Assembly (NCBI RefSeq): GCF_003627955.1
Contig: NZ_RBWS01000012.1
Location: 62,001-126,000, forward strand
Reading direction: 5' to 3'
DNA length: 64,000 bases
From: Sphingobacterium puteale
GTDB taxonomy: Bacteria > Bacteroidota > Bacteroidia > Sphingobacteriales > Sphingobacteriaceae
The first letter of the stretch is position 1. Each line of letters opens with the position of its first letter. The position numbers and the translations under genes are program-made. Shown here piece by piece: positions 27,195-36,292 of this stretch. Below the pieces are notes generated by a model. That model ran no database searches and was not told the origin of the DNA. It saw nothing but the letters and a program-made list of their open reading frames with translations.

Positions 27195-28782
27195 AATATA
27201 AGATTGTAAATTTAAAATCCAGGGGATTAAAGTATTTATAAAGATCTCTAAAGAGGTTGTCACCATATTTTACATACAACAGGGCGAAGTTTTCCGATCG
27301 CTCCTGTAGTCCCCCTCCGGGAAAGAGCTTTTCTTTTACATTGTCTATATCTGCCAATGCATGCTGATGGTTTCGTTTTTCTGCTTTCATCAGCTTTTTT
27401 TCCAGGTTATTCATCGCCTTTTTCAAGCGAGCCTTTATCGCCTCCGTGCTGGGTCCCAGACTCGGATCGATTTTGTGCGTGCGCAATTTTATCTTTCCAA
27501 AGATCGCATTCAGTTCCATCCATTCATCATTAAGGTTTAATCTCTCTTTGGTATGACGACGTACATACTCCTTCTTCAAAACCTCTGCTGGCCGGAAGAT
27601 GCTTTTGAAGGTTAGATCAACACGAAAAAGCTTCGCGGCCACATTATCGTCGGTAATCATTGCTGAATTTCGCGGAATCAGGATGGGGAAGTCTATTTGG
27701 TACTGATCAAAATTAGATTTCAGTTGCATCCAATAGACCATTTCAGCTCCACCGCCGATATAAGCTAAATTAGGAAGGATAATTTCCTGATACATCGGAC
27801 GCATCACCACATTTGGACTAAAACGCTCAGGATGGGCATCTATTTCTTTTTCCAGCTCTTCCTTGGTAAAATATATGTTTTGATGCAGAACCTCATATCG
27901 GCCGTCTGCAGTCAGCACCAAGCGTTCTCTAAATTCATCCGTCAGATAAAAGAAGTTGATCTCCCGCGCATGTACCTGTGTAGAAAACCCGTTTGCTTCC
28001 AGTTCTTTCGACCTGTCCGTGATCGCTTTAAAACTATTTTCGGATAAAATATCCGTTTTGATAATCGGTTTAAATAACTCCTTCAGTGCTTTATCATCTG
28101 CATCAATAATCAAAAGACCATAGGCTTTAAAAAGTTCGTTTACCATATAGCGTGTTGCGTCAGCCAACCTCGAGTGCTTAAGGTATGCTTGCTCCACAAT
28201 ATCCGTGAGTTTAGCAGAATTGTCAGAAAGACCAAGGATATTAGTGTATTGCTTTACTGCATCGACAATTGAAGCTGTATCCATACGCCCTGTCGCCGAC
28301 ACTGGTGGTGTCTCCCAGGCAATTTTCTTTCCGTAGACTTTTGTATGATTAATTTCTTCAAAATCATGATCCTCAGTTGCCATCCAATATACCGGGATAA
28401 AATTTTTGTCCGGATGTTTGGCATGTAAGTCTTCGGATAGACGTATTGCCGTCATGATCTTAAATATAAAGTACAAAGGCCCTGTAAAGATATTCAGTTG
28501 GTGGCCCGTGGTAATCGTATAGGTATTCTCCTGCAACAATAAATCTATATTTTCGGCGACGGCGGGAGACCCCTGCAACAATGTCGCATATTGAGCTTTT
28601 AGGCGCTCCACGAGAATGGCACGGTGGTCAAAATGTTTTTTTTCGTGCAATTGCTTTTCAAAACCGTCAAATGTAGGCCAGTGTCCAACAAACGGTTTCA
28701 GCGTCTCGTCATGAGCCAGATAGGCCAACAATGTTTTGGAGAAACTATTTGTCTCACTATATTCGATATAAGTTGCTTTCAT
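27193..28782 (-). CDS. bshC: Bacillithiol biosynthesis cysteine-adding enzyme BshC
   Basis: Adds cysteine to glucosaminyl-malate, the last step in making bacillithiol, a low-molecular-weight thiol used in place of glutathione. 529 residues, the normal length. Recognised by TITTGHQLNIFTGPLYFIFK near 92-111, PVYWMATEDHDFEEI near 129-143, and the charged helical C-terminal region (about 430-500). The Rossmann-like core and coiled-coil tail fit the family. bshA and bshB are not in this window. A TACATTTG box lies about 20 bases before the ATG. Confidence 0.95.
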   Translation of the reverse strand: MKATYIEYSETNSFSKTLLAYLAHDETLKPFVGHWPTFDGFEKQLHEKKHFDHRAILVERLKAQYATLLQGSPAVAENIDLLLQENTYTITTGHQLNIFTGPLYFIFKIMTAIRLSEDLHAKHPDKNFIPVYWMATEDHDFEEINHTKVYGKKIAWETPPVSATGRMDTASIVDAVKQYTNILGLSDNSAKLTDIVEQAYLKHSRLADATRYMVNELFKAYGLLIIDADDKALKELFKPIIKTDILSENSFKAITDRSKELEANGFSTQVHAREINFFYLTDEFRERLVLTADGRYEVLHQNIYFTKEELEKEIDAHPERFSPNVVMRPMYQEIILPNLAYIGGGAEMVYWMQLKSNFDQYQIDFPILIPRNSAMITDDNVAAKLFRVDLTFKSIFRPAEVLKKEYVRRHTKERLNLNDEWMELNAIFGKIKLRTHKIDPSLGPSTEAIKARLKKAMNNLEKKLMKAEKRNHQHALADIDNVKEKLFPGGGLQERSENFALLYVKYGDNLFRDLYKYFNPLDFKFTILY

Positions 28783-28803
28783 ATATGCTTATTGTACGAT
28801 ATA

Positions 28804-28811
28804 CAAATGTA
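28804..28811 (-). promoter_or_regulatory. -7 promoter box of bshC
   Basis: TACATTTG on the minus strand, fitting TAnnTTTG, with a predicted leader of about 19 bases. Confidence 0.55.
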
Positions 28812-28970
28812 TTTAGTTTGAGCGGACAAAATACTGATTTTTAATAAAAAGCCCATTCCACTTTTAAATTATATCATTCTATTGACAAATGTCCAAATAA
28901 AACCTTCATACTTTCACAGACACCAACAGCGACATAAATCCACAGAAGTTCTTTCCCGACGGTTCAAAAA

Positions 28971-29001
28971 AAGAGCCTCCCTTGTATTCCGGGAGGCTCT
29001 T
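28971..29001 (-). terminator. Terminator of rimO
   Basis: AAGAGCCTCCC and GGGAGGCTCTT, 11-bp perfect arms; TTTTTTGAACC follows on the minus strand. Confidence 0.85.
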
Positions 29002-29039
29002 CCGTATATTCTTAATGACCTTCATCGGTCAACCGGATA

Positions 29040-30377
29040 TTATATTTTGACAATTTGGCCATAGAGATCGAAATCTTCCGCACGGTCGATTTTTACCTGA
29101 ACAAAATCGCCGATTCGTGCATAAGAATCCGCCGCTGAAATCAAGACCTCATTATCCACTTCCGGAGAATCATATTCTGTTCGCCCGATAAAATAATCTC
29201 CGTCCACACGATCGACTAATACCTTATATGTATTGCCCACTTTCGATTGATTAATATCGTAAGAAATTCCTTGTTGAACCTCCATAATAGCCTCAACTCG
29301 TTCTTCTTTTGTTTCTTGTGGAACATTGTCCTCCAATGTATGCGCATGGGTTTTTTCCTCATGGGAATAGGTAAAACAGCCCAAACGGTCAAAACGAGTT
29401 TCTTCCACCCACTCCAACATCTCTTGAAAATCCTGTTCCGTCTCGTCGGGGTATCCACAGATTAATGTCGTACGCAACGCGATATCAGGCACTTTGTCCC
29501 GGATCGCATTGACAAGGTCAATCTGTTTCTGTTTGGTTGTCCCTCTACGCATAGACTTCAACATTGGGTCTGAGATATGCTGCAATGGCATATCCAGGTA
29601 ATTACAGATATTTGAACGCTCATTCATTGCATCCAAAATATCCATTGGAAACCCGGAAGGATAGGCATACTGTAAACGGATCCACTCAATACCATCCACA
29701 TCGGATAAATGACGCATCAGGTCTGAAAGATTACGTTTCCCATAGATATCCAATCCATAATAGGTTAAATCTTGCGCGATTAAAATTAATTCTTTGGTTC
29801 CATTTGATGCCAAAAATTTCGCTTCCTTAACCAAATCATCAATTGATTTGGAAACATGCTTACCGCGCATTAATGGTATTGCACAAAATGAACATGGACG
29901 GTTACAGCCTTCCGCGATCTTAAAATAAGAAAAGTGTGAAGGGGTGGTCAACAAGCGTTCGCCCAATAATTCATGGCGATAGTCCGCTCCGATAGAAGAG
30001 AGTAAATCAGGCAAATCATTTGTCCCGAAATAGGCATCCACACTCGGAATTTCAGCTTGCAGTTCCGGCTTATAACGTTCCGAAAGGCATCCGGTAACAA
30101 TCACCTTATTGATCTTACCTTGATCCTTTAATTCTGAATATTGTAAGATTGCATCAATGGATTCCTGTTTAGCATTGTCAATAAATCCACAGGTATTGAT
30201 GACAACAATATCATTCTCCTGTATATTTGAGGCCTCATGGACAACTTCCATCTGATTACCTTTCAGTTGGCCCATCAGCACTTCACTATCGTGAATATTT
30301 TTCGAACAGCCCAAAGTAACGACGTTGACACGTGGTTTATTGATCAATGGGACAGGTTTCGTATATTTTGTCTTCAT
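29040..30377 (-). CDS. rimO: Ribosomal protein S12 methylthiotransferase RimO
   Basis: Radical-SAM enzyme that adds a methylthio group to an aspartate of ribosomal protein S12. 445 residues. The N-terminal cluster cysteines are in TLGCSKN, INTCGF and VTGCLSER; the radical-SAM CxxxCxxC is CNRPCSFC; a TRAM domain ends the protein. Start ATG at 30377 (MKTKYTKP) is preferred to an upstream TTG at 30398. It lies downstream of ftsY on the same strand (about 150 bases apart), a common order in Bacteroidetes. Confidence 0.97.
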   Translation of the reverse strand: MKTKYTKPVPLINKPRVNVVTLGCSKNIHDSEVLMGQLKGNQMEVVHEASNIQENDIVVINTCGFIDNAKQESIDAILQYSELKDQGKINKVIVTGCLSERYKPELQAEIPSVDAYFGTNDLPDLLSSIGADYRHELLGERLLTTPSHFSYFKIAEGCNRPCSFCAIPLMRGKHVSKSIDDLVKEAKFLASNGTKELILIAQDLTYYGLDIYGKRNLSDLMRHLSDVDGIEWIRLQYAYPSGFPMDILDAMNERSNICNYLDMPLQHISDPMLKSMRRGTTKQKQIDLVNAIRDKVPDIALRTTLICGYPDETEQDFQEMLEWVEETRFDRLGCFTYSHEEKTHAHTLEDNVPQETKEERVEAIMEVQQGISYDINQSKVGNTYKVLVDRVDGDYFIGRTEYDSPEVDNEVLISAADSYARIGDFVQVKIDRAEDFDLYGQIVKI

Positions 30378-30525
30378 ATGATTAGAAGGGTTTGTCAAGA
30401 AACAAAAAGGAGCACCTGACTAAGGAAACAAGGTTTTAAACATGTCCATTTATTTCCTCAATCTGATTAATCATCATGCACAAGCAAAAGATGACAACTT
30501 TATTTCTGACAATAATTTTAATTTT

Positions 30526-31488
30526 CTATTTGAAAAGGGAGTCTACAAATTCCTTTTTATTAAATAATTGGAGATCGCCTATTTTTTCGCCCACACCAAT
30601 GTATTTCACCGGGATTTTGAACTGATCGGATATCCCTATAACAACACCGCCTTTGGCTGTTCCATCCAATTTCGTCAGTGCCAGAGCGTTCACATCCGTA
30701 GCCTGTGTAAACTGTGTGCATTGCTCGATGGCATTCTGACCTGTAGAAGCATCTAAGACCAACAAAATTTCATGTGGAGCGCCGGGAACGACTTTTTGCA
30801 TGACATTTTTTATCTTGGTCAATTCATTCATTAGACCAACCTTATTATGTAAGCGGCCTGCCGTGTCAATAATACAGACATCTTCCCCATTTGCAACAGC
30901 AGACTTAACCGTATCATAAGCGACCGAAGCGGGATCCGAACCCATTGCCTGTGCCACAACGCGCACGCCAACACGCTCACCCCACAGTTTAAGCTGATCC
31001 ACAGCTGCGGCGCGAAATGTATCTGCAGCACCTAACACGACTTTACTTCCAGCTTGTTTGAGCTGATGGGCAAGTTTGCCTATTGTTGTCGTCTTACCAA
31101 CACCATTCACTCCGACGACCATAATGACATAAGGCTTATGATCTCCGTAATTGAAGTTTTCAAAATCTGAGCTGTTATTTTCGGCAAGTAAGGTCTGAAT
31201 CTCTTCTTTCAGTAAATTGTTTAGCTCTGAAGTGGAGACATATTTATCTCGGGCAACACGCGCTTGTATGCGGTCTATGATTTTTAAAGTCGTCGTAACC
31301 CCCACATCAGAAGTAACCAAAACCTCTTCCAGATTATCAAGCACATCGTCATCTACAGTAGATTTACCCACTACAGCTTTCGTTATCTTGGAAAGAAATC
31401 CTTCTTTGGTTTTTTCCAAACCCTTGTCTAAGGCTTGCTCTTCTTCTTGTGTTTGCGGCTTTTTCTTAAAAAAATCAAATAATCCCAT
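30526..31488 (-). CDS. ftsY: Signal recognition particle receptor FtsY
   Basis: SRP receptor GTPase that brings ribosomes making membrane proteins to the membrane. 320 residues starting MGLFDFFKKK, an amphipathic membrane-targeting start. The NG domain has VVGVNGVGKTTTIGKL (P-loop), DTFRAAAVDQL, DTAGRLHNK and LTKLDGTAKGG. The acidic A domain is very short, as usual in Bacteroidetes. ATG at 31488 is used; the longer reading from 31539 would run through the promoter box. Confidence 0.97.
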   Translation of the reverse strand: MGLFDFFKKKPQTQEEEQALDKGLEKTKEGFLSKITKAVVGKSTVDDDVLDNLEEVLVTSDVGVTTTLKIIDRIQARVARDKYVSTSELNNLLKEEIQTLLAENNSSDFENFNYGDHKPYVIMVVGVNGVGKTTTIGKLAHQLKQAGSKVVLGAADTFRAAAVDQLKLWGERVGVRVVAQAMGSDPASVAYDTVKSAVANGEDVCIIDTAGRLHNKVGLMNELTKIKNVMQKVVPGAPHEILLVLDASTGQNAIEQCTQFTQATDVNALALTKLDGTAKGGVVIGISDQFKIPVKYIGVGEKIGDLQLFNKKEFVDSLFK

Positions 31489-31513
31489 GGAGTGTTTAGT
31501 GAAAATTGATGTC

Positions 31514-31521
31514 CAAATATA
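31514..31521 (-). promoter_or_regulatory. -7 promoter box of ftsY
   Basis: TATATTTG on the minus strand, leader about 23 bases. Together with the terminator just upstream it separates ftsY from the ribosomal protein genes. Confidence 0.55.
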
Positions 31522-31543
31522 AACAAATGTCCTCAACAAAAAA

Positions 31544-31572
31544 AGCCCTTTCGGTAGGATACCAAAACGGCT
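31544..31572 (-). terminator. Terminator of the rpmB-rpmG-DUF4295 unit
   Basis: AGCC, TTT and GGTA pair with TACC, AAA and GGCT with single-base bulges; on the minus strand a run of seven T follows. Confidence 0.7.
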
Positions 31573-31622
31573 ATTTTTATCGAATTCTTTTTAAAGAAAA
31601 ACTTTAAAAAAGGAAAATGCTA

Positions 31623-31790
31623 CTAGTTATTTTTTTGAGCTTCTGCAACTACGTCTTTCACTTTATCGTTGTGAACCATACCTTCTTTGAAAGTATACGC
31701 GCCAGTTTTTGCAGATTTAGTAGTAACAATAACCTTTGTAAATTCTTTACCGCCACCTTTTTGTAACGATGCAACTGCTTTCTTTGCCAT
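31623..31790 (-). CDS. DUF4295 small basic protein, probable ribosome component
   Basis: 55 residues, MAKKAVASLQKGGGKEF to the end AEAQKNN, very basic and rich in Lys. It lies 55 bases after rpmG, in the fixed order rpmB-rpmG-DUF4295 seen across Bacteroidetes, and its ...KTGAYTFKEGMV core matches DUF4295. From memory, a Bacteroidetes-specific ribosomal protein was seen in the Flavobacterium ribosome structure and may be this family; I cannot verify that here. Position next to two ribosomal protein genes supports a ribosomal role in any case. Confidence 0.9.
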   Translation of the reverse strand: MAKKAVASLQKGGGKEFTKVIVTTKSAKTGAYTFKEGMVHNDKVKDVVAEAQKNN

Positions 31791-31845
31791 GGTATTTTAA
31801 ATATTTTTACTCAGCCCGCTATTTGCAAGTGCTAAGATGGGTGAA

Positions 31846-32028
31846 TTACTTAATTTCTTTATGAACAGTAACTTTTCTCAATACTGGGTTGAATTTTTTC
31901 AACTCCAAACGCTCAGTTGTGTTCTTTTTGTTTTTAGTAGTGATGTAACGAGACATTCCCGGAAGACCACTTTCTTTGTGTTCAGTACATTCTAAGATAA
32001 CTTGTACTCTATTTCCTTTTTTAGCCAT
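31846..32028 (-). CDS. rpmG: 50S ribosomal protein L33
   Basis: 60 residues, MAKKGNRVQVILECTEHK at the start. The zinc cysteine pairs of the C+ form are missing (only one Cys), so this is the zinc-independent form. It lies between rpmB and the DUF4295 gene, within one transcript. Confidence 0.97.
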   Translation of the reverse strand: MAKKGNRVQVILECTEHKESGLPGMSRYITTKNKKNTTERLELKKFNPVLRKVTVHKEIK

Positions 32029-32105
32029 TGTTTTACTTTATTTTGAATCCTAATATAGGATTGAAATTCATGAATAATCTTAATGTAACAGGCGATAAAT
32101 CAATA

Positions 32106-32339
32106 TTAAATTGATCCTTTAACGATAAATTTATTGATCGCAGCTGTAATACCGTTCTTGTTGATGGTCTTGATAGCAGAAGTAGATACTTTCAACGTAA
32201 TCCAACGATCTTCTTCTGGAATGTAAAAACGTTTAGTTTGTAAATTTGGATAGAATTTACGTTTAGTTTTAACGTTTGAGTGAGAAACGTTATTTCCTGT
32301 TAACGCTGCTTTGCCTGTTAAATCACAAATTCTTGACAT
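32106..32339 (-). CDS. rpmB: 50S ribosomal protein L28
   Basis: 77 residues from ATG 32339 (MSRICDLTGKAALTGNNVSH), the family's usual start; the in-frame upstream extension lies in the leader. The SNVKTKRKFYPNLQ and RWITLKVSTSAIKT segments are typical L28. First gene of the rpmB-rpmG-DUF4295 unit. A small hairpin lies in its leader. Confidence 0.97.
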   Translation of the reverse strand: MSRICDLTGKAALTGNNVSHSNVKTKRKFYPNLQTKRFYIPEEDRWITLKVSTSAIKTINKNGITAAINKFIVKGSI

Positions 32340-32380
32340 GATATTATCTTTTTTGTTGTCTTTATTACAATATATTAATC

Positions 32381-32399
32381 CTTTGCACTCTCTGCAAAG
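32381..32399 (-). promoter_or_regulatory. Hairpin in the rpmB leader
   Basis: CTTTGCA and TGCAAAG, perfect 7-bp arms with a five-base loop, about 42 bases before the rpmB ATG; another TTTGCAAA follows at 32403. It may be a leader structure for control of the ribosomal protein genes, but this is inference. Confidence 0.4.
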
Positions 32400-32512
32400 A
32401 GTTTGCAAATATCTATATTTTTTTTTAGATAAGCAACAACATTATGGGAATTATTTTTAAAAATAGTTCTACACAGGAACGGTACGGGCAAAAATAAAGC
32501 ATTTTATTGTAT

Positions 32513-32520
32513 TATATTTG
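32513..32520 (+). promoter_or_regulatory. -7 promoter box of the small membrane protein-recO unit
   Basis: TATATTTG, about 38 bases before the ATG at 32558. No clear -33 TTG. Confidence 0.5.
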
Positions 32521-32557
32521 CTCTGTAAAGAAAAATAGTTTTCAACAATTCACATTT

Positions 32558-32824
32558 ATGAACAAATATCTTCGCAAGGGCCTAAGAGAAATAATCATCG
32601 GCACGTTGTTCGTTATCCTAGGTTATTACCTGATGGAGCAACGATCTAACTGGTACAAGTTAGCCATGATCATCGGAGTTATTACATTCGGTATCGGTGT
32701 CCTGACATTAATCTATCGAATGATTCGGAAAGTAGACCGCAATGCACTTATTGAAATGCGTGAAGAGGCTCATAAGGAGGAAATTCATAAAAAAGAAAAG
32801 GAAGGGGATGCTGAACAAAACTAG
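32558..32824 (+). CDS. Small membrane protein upstream of recO
   Basis: 88 residues: a basic start, two membrane helices at about 10-27 (IIIGTLFVILGYYLM) and 34-54 (YKLAMIIGVITFGIGVLTLI), then a highly charged Glu/Lys tail. No family recognised. ATG at 32558 is used because the promoter box lies between it and the farther upstream in-frame codon. Its last 17 bases overlap the recO start, so translation is probably coupled. Confidence 0.75.
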   Translation: MNKYLRKGLREIIIGTLFVILGYYLMEQRSNWYKLAMIIGVITFGIGVLTLIYRMIRKVDRNALIEMREEAHKEEIHKKEKEGDAEQN

Positions 32825-33530
32825 AGGTATCGTCTTAAAAACAACGAATTATTCGGAAAGCAGCCTCGTTGCACAGATATATACTGAATCCTTTGGTATG
32901 CAATCGTACCTCATTGCCGGCGCACGCAAGCCAAAGGCCAAAATCAAAGCCAATATCTTACAGCCTTTGCATCTACTTGAAATTATAGCAACACATAAGG
33001 ACAATGGCTCACTACAGCGTATTTCCGAAGCCCGGCAGACACCAGTATTACAGGAGATACCTTACGATATTATAAAAAGTTCATTGGCTCTTTTCTTAAA
33101 TGAAATATTGTACAAAATATTGAAAGAACAGGAAAGTGATCCTTATCTGTTTGAATTCATCCATCAGTCTGTCTGCTGGTTAGACGAAACACATCTCAAC
33201 CTGGCCAATTTTCACTTGGTATTTTTAATCAAACTGACGCGATTCCTTGGGTTTTATCCAACGGTTTCCAAACAAGCTCTTCCTTATTTTAACCTACATG
33301 AAGCAACGTTTTCAAATCTACTGCCGGAACACCCATTCGTGCTTCAGGAACCTCACACGTCAATTTTTCGGAGCCTAACCGAAGCTGAATATTCAAATTG
33401 TGACCGCATCAGAATGTCAAGTACAGACAGGCAATTTTTATTGGAAAAATTACTGGATTTCTACCGCCTTCACCGCACAAACTTCAAGGAGATAAAATCG
33501 CTCTATATACTCGAAGAGATCTTTCGATAA
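32808..33530 (+). CDS. recO: DNA repair protein RecO
   Basis: 240 residues. RecO loads RecA on single-stranded DNA with RecR. The N-terminal OB-fold begins MLNKTRGIVLKTTNYSES, followed by SYLIAGARKPKAK and LQPLHLLEI; the helical C-terminal domain follows. ATG at 32808 overlaps the preceding gene by 17 bases and gives the family's usual start. No CxxC zinc motif in the C-terminal domain, as in many Bacteroidetes RecO proteins. Confidence 0.93.
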   Translation: MLNKTRGIVLKTTNYSESSLVAQIYTESFGMQSYLIAGARKPKAKIKANILQPLHLLEIIATHKDNGSLQRISEARQTPVLQEIPYDIIKSSLALFLNEILYKILKEQESDPYLFEFIHQSVCWLDETHLNLANFHLVFLIKLTRFLGFYPTVSKQALPYFNLHEATFSNLLPEHPFVLQEPHTSIFRSLTEAEYSNCDRIRMSSTDRQFLLEKLLDFYRLHRTNFKEIKSLYILEEIFR

Positions 33531-33773
33531 AACATTTGTCCTTAGATTTTCCTTCAAAATAGCTGCCTATATCTTACTCAGAAGCAATTCACAGGCTTTT
33601 CACCTAAATAAATACTTGTTGCTTGTTCAGGTTTCGACAAAGAGCCTATCTTCAGACACTTAATATATCTATAATAATTGTTTTCCCAGATAAATTCTTG
33701 GTACATTTATTGTAACAGAATTGTGAACAATTGATTTACTAACTTATATTTTCACCTAAAAAATCTGAACGAT

Positions 33774-34313
33774 ATGGAACTTAAAGAAGCCTTTTTAAAA
33801 GTTGTTCGAGACAACTATGCAAATTTTGAGGGTAGAGCCCGCCGAAAAGAATATTGGATGTATATACTAACAGTCTTCATTATTACAGCAGTATTTGGAA
33901 TACTGGGAAAAATTGCTAGCGTATTTACTTATATCTCTGGTTTAGTTAGTTTGGCTTTATTTATCCCAGGTTTGGCTGCTGCGGTTCGAAGACTGCATGA
34001 TACCAATAAATCAGGCTGGTTCATATTGGTCGTCTTTATTCCATTTATTGGGTGGATTTATTTATTTTACCTATTGGTCATTGAGGGCGACAAGGGGTCT
34101 AATCAATATGGTCCGGATCCAAAGGCAGAGGAAAATGGAACAAATCACCCCTTCAATCAAGCACAAGATCCATTTGGTTCTTCACAACCGAATAACTCCT
34201 TTGGAAGTTCACAGCCTGCACAAAATGCGGGGAACAATGATGATCCGTTTGGAAATTCACAAACGCCTCCTTCACCTTCAACACCACCTGCAGATAAAGA
34301 TCCATTTGCATAG
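33774..34313 (+). CDS. DUF805 membrane protein with a low-complexity tail
   Basis: 179 residues. The N-terminal 115 form a DUF805 domain: NFEGRARRKEYWMYIL, three or four membrane helices, and the signature VRRLHDTNKSGWF before the last helix. Residues about 125-179 are a disordered tail with repeated DPFG/SFGSSQ blocks and proline-rich runs, ending in DPFA. Role unknown; the family is inner-membrane. It is preceded by 243 bases without a gene and followed by a strong terminator. Confidence 0.88.
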   Translation: MELKEAFLKVVRDNYANFEGRARRKEYWMYILTVFIITAVFGILGKIASVFTYISGLVSLALFIPGLAAAVRRLHDTNKSGWFILVVFIPFIGWIYLFYLLVIEGDKGSNQYGPDPKAEENGTNHPFNQAQDPFGSSQPNNSFGSSQPAQNAGNNDDPFGNSQTPPSPSTPPADKDPFA

Positions 34314-34330
34314 GTCGTTCTAACGGAACA

Positions 34331-34366
34331 AAAAAAGAGCTTTCATTATAATGAAAGCTCTTTTTT
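34331..34366. terminator. Bidirectional terminator between convergent genes
   Basis: 17-bp perfect arms AAAAAAGAGCTTTCATT and AATGAAAGCTCTTTTTT with a two-base spacer. It can serve both the DUF805 gene and the opposing small lipoprotein gene. Confidence 0.9.
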
Positions 34367-34413
34367 GTTTTTTCGATTGCGAAATTTTCCTCAAAAGTGA
34401 AAAGTCATCGAGA

Positions 34414-34608
34414 TCAATGTCTATGCTTCTTTTTCTGTTGCCCAGGCGCAAAATCCCTCGCGGATTGTTCTCCATAATATTTTTTTGCCTGACCTGGAGG
34501 CATACCTTTTGGTCCACGGCCATGTCTATGCCCATGATGGGTGGAATAACACGCAGACATTGAAATTGCCATCACCACAGAAAGGATCACTATTAAAGTA
34601 CGTTTCAT
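34414..34608 (-). CDS. Small His/Gly/Lys-rich lipoprotein
   Basis: 64 residues: a signal peptide with lipobox ISMSAC (Cys20), then HHGHRHGRGPKG, PPGQAKKYYG and SARDFAPGQQKKKHRH. The PPGQ/APGQ segments read as two imperfect copies of one motif. Similar tiny lipoproteins occur widely in Bacteroidetes under unreliable names. The His clusters could bind metal, which is only a guess. Confidence 0.7.
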   Translation of the reverse strand: MKRTLIVILSVVMAISMSACYSTHHGHRHGRGPKGMPPGQAKKYYGEQSARDFAPGQQKKKHRH

Positions 34609-34669
34609 GTTAAACTATCTATTTGAAACATTTATGCAATTATCAGTCCAAATTTTTTTCAATAAAAAA

Positions 34670-34690
34670 GCCCATGCTTATCGCATGGGC
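34670..34690 (-). terminator. Terminator of the cold shock gene
   Basis: GCCCATGC and GCATGGGC around a five-base loop; flanked by AAAAAA and TTTT, with the T run on the minus-strand 3' side. Confidence 0.8.
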
Positions 34691-34720
34691 CTTTTCACAA
34701 TAAATATATCTTGAATCTAA

Positions 34721-34912
34721 TTAGATAACTCTTACATTTACCGCATTAAGACCTTTACGGCCTTGTTCAACTTCGTAAGATACATTGTCATTCTCACGAA
34801 CTTTGTCAACTAATCCAGAAACGTGAACAAAAATCTCGCTCTCGCCTGAATTAGGGATGATGAAACCGAAACCTTTGGTCTCATTAAAGAATTTTACTTT
34901 ACCTTCTTGCAT
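34721..34912 (-). CDS. Cold shock domain protein
   Basis: 63 residues, a single OB-fold cold shock domain that binds single-stranded RNA and acts as an RNA chaperone. RNP1 is KGFGFI (about 13-18) and RNP2 IFVHVSGL (about 27-34). Monocistronic, with a terminator 31 bases after the stop. Which of the several csp paralogues it is cannot be told. Confidence 0.95.
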   Translation of the reverse strand: MQEGKVKFFNETKGFGFIIPNSGESEIFVHVSGLVDKVRENDNVSYEVEQGRKGLNAVNVRVI

Positions 34913-35075
34913 GGCACTATTTTATTAATTTCCCTAAAGGTATAGAAATAAAATCAAAAATCTTAACGTTTTTATTTTTTTTATCCGTTAAACTTTTTTG
35001 TCTACTTTGGCTCCAATCTTGTAGCAATGCGATAATAGGAATCGTATTATTATAATAACTTTAAGATAGTAAAAC

Positions 35076-35792
35076 ATGAAAAAAATATTATTAGGACTGG
35101 CTTTTTTAGGTTTGATGACAAAACTAAACGCTCAACAAATGGTAAATAAAGAATTTGTATCCACAGTGGGTCGCGCAGAGGAAGAAGTAACCCCAGACAT
35201 CATCTATATAGATGTTACACTGAAGGAATTTTATGACAATGGAAACACCAAGAAAAAGGTTGCCATAGACAAGTTAGAAAAAGATCTCTTCGACTCTGCA
35301 ACAAAAGCCGGTGTTAAAAAAGAAGATTTTACGATCCAGAATATCTGGAGTTACAATACACCGGAAAAAAAGAAAAAGGATACGGATATCCTACTTTCCA
35401 GACAATACCGAATTAAAGTAACGAACTTAAACAACTTAGATCAGTTATTGGATGGAGTTGATAAAGCAGGTATTCAAAGCACTTACATCAGTGAATACGA
35501 TTACTCGAAGAAAAAAGAACTTGAAAAGACCTTAAAAACGAAAGCGGTATTGGATGCGAAAGCAAATGCGCAGATTCTTGCCGAAGCAGCAGGGCAGAAA
35601 ATCGGTAAAGCGATCGTGCTTTCTGAGACACCGCAACAGATTATCTTTGGTGTTCAGCCGATGATGCGTAATGCAATGTATAAAGGCGCCATGGCTGAAG
35701 CGGCAGACGCTGCTGGTGAAAATGGCCTTGACTTAAATATCAGACCAATGAAAGTAACGAGCGAAATCAGCGCTTCTTTCGAACTATTATAA
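35076..35792 (+). CDS. SIMPL (DUF541) domain exported protein
   Basis: 238 residues with a signal peptide (1-19, ending LNAQ). The SIMPL/DUF541 domain runs from about 24 to 230: STVGRAEEEVTPDIIYIDV, then ARSxV-like LDAKANAQILAEAAGQKIGKAI near 160-182. Periplasmic or outer membrane; the family is linked to stress protection (for example oxidative stress) but no reaction is known. The DUF4112 gene begins two bases after the stop, so the two are co-transcribed. Confidence 0.9.
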   Translation: MKKILLGLAFLGLMTKLNAQQMVNKEFVSTVGRAEEEVTPDIIYIDVTLKEFYDNGNTKKKVAIDKLEKDLFDSATKAGVKKEDFTIQNIWSYNTPEKKKKDTDILLSRQYRIKVTNLNNLDQLLDGVDKAGIQSTYISEYDYSKKKELEKTLKTKAVLDAKANAQILAEAAGQKIGKAIVLSETPQQIIFGVQPMMRNAMYKGAMAEAADAAGENGLDLNIRPMKVTSEISASFELL

Positions 35793-35794
35793 TC

Positions 35795-36292
35795 ATGCAG
35801 AGGGAATTATCTCCGGAAGATAAGAAGAAACAAATAGACCAGGATTTCGGTTGGATCAACCGAATATCTTGGTTAATGGATAATCAGTTCAAGATTGGCA
35901 ACTTCCGGTTCGGACTGGATCCGATCTTGAATCTGATTCCTTTGGGTGGCGCTGTTGCCGGCTTTGGCACATCACTGGTTCTGGTTATCGCCATGTGGCG
36001 AAATGGGGCCAGCCCAAAATTAGTTATCCGTATGCTACTCAATATCAGCCTTGATGCGATCTTAGGAAGCATCCCCTTTCTAGGTAATATCTTCGATTTC
36101 TATAGCAAAGCCAATGAAAAGAATATCAAATTGCTACGCGAGCACTATTATGAAGGCCGGCACAAAGGTTCGGGCATCGGTATTATCTTATCGATCGTAT
36201 TGATCCTATTTATCTTAATAGCTGGTGTTTGTTACCTAATCTGGAATTTCTTTTCCTGGGCGTTTTCGCTGTTAAATGGAATTTCTTTCTAA
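35795..36292 (+). CDS. DUF4112 membrane protein
   Basis: 165 residues. The domain is recognised by WLMDNQFKIGNFRFGLDPILNLIPLGG and ISLDAILGSIPFLGNIFDFYSKAN, with membrane helices near 49-70 and 130-155. Unknown function. Starts two bases after the SIMPL gene. Confidence 0.88.
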   Translation: MQRELSPEDKKKQIDQDFGWINRISWLMDNQFKIGNFRFGLDPILNLIPLGGAVAGFGTSLVLVIAMWRNGASPKLVIRMLLNISLDAILGSIPFLGNIFDFYSKANEKNIKLLREHYYEGRHKGSGIGIILSIVLILFILIAGVCYLIWNFFSWAFSLLNGISF

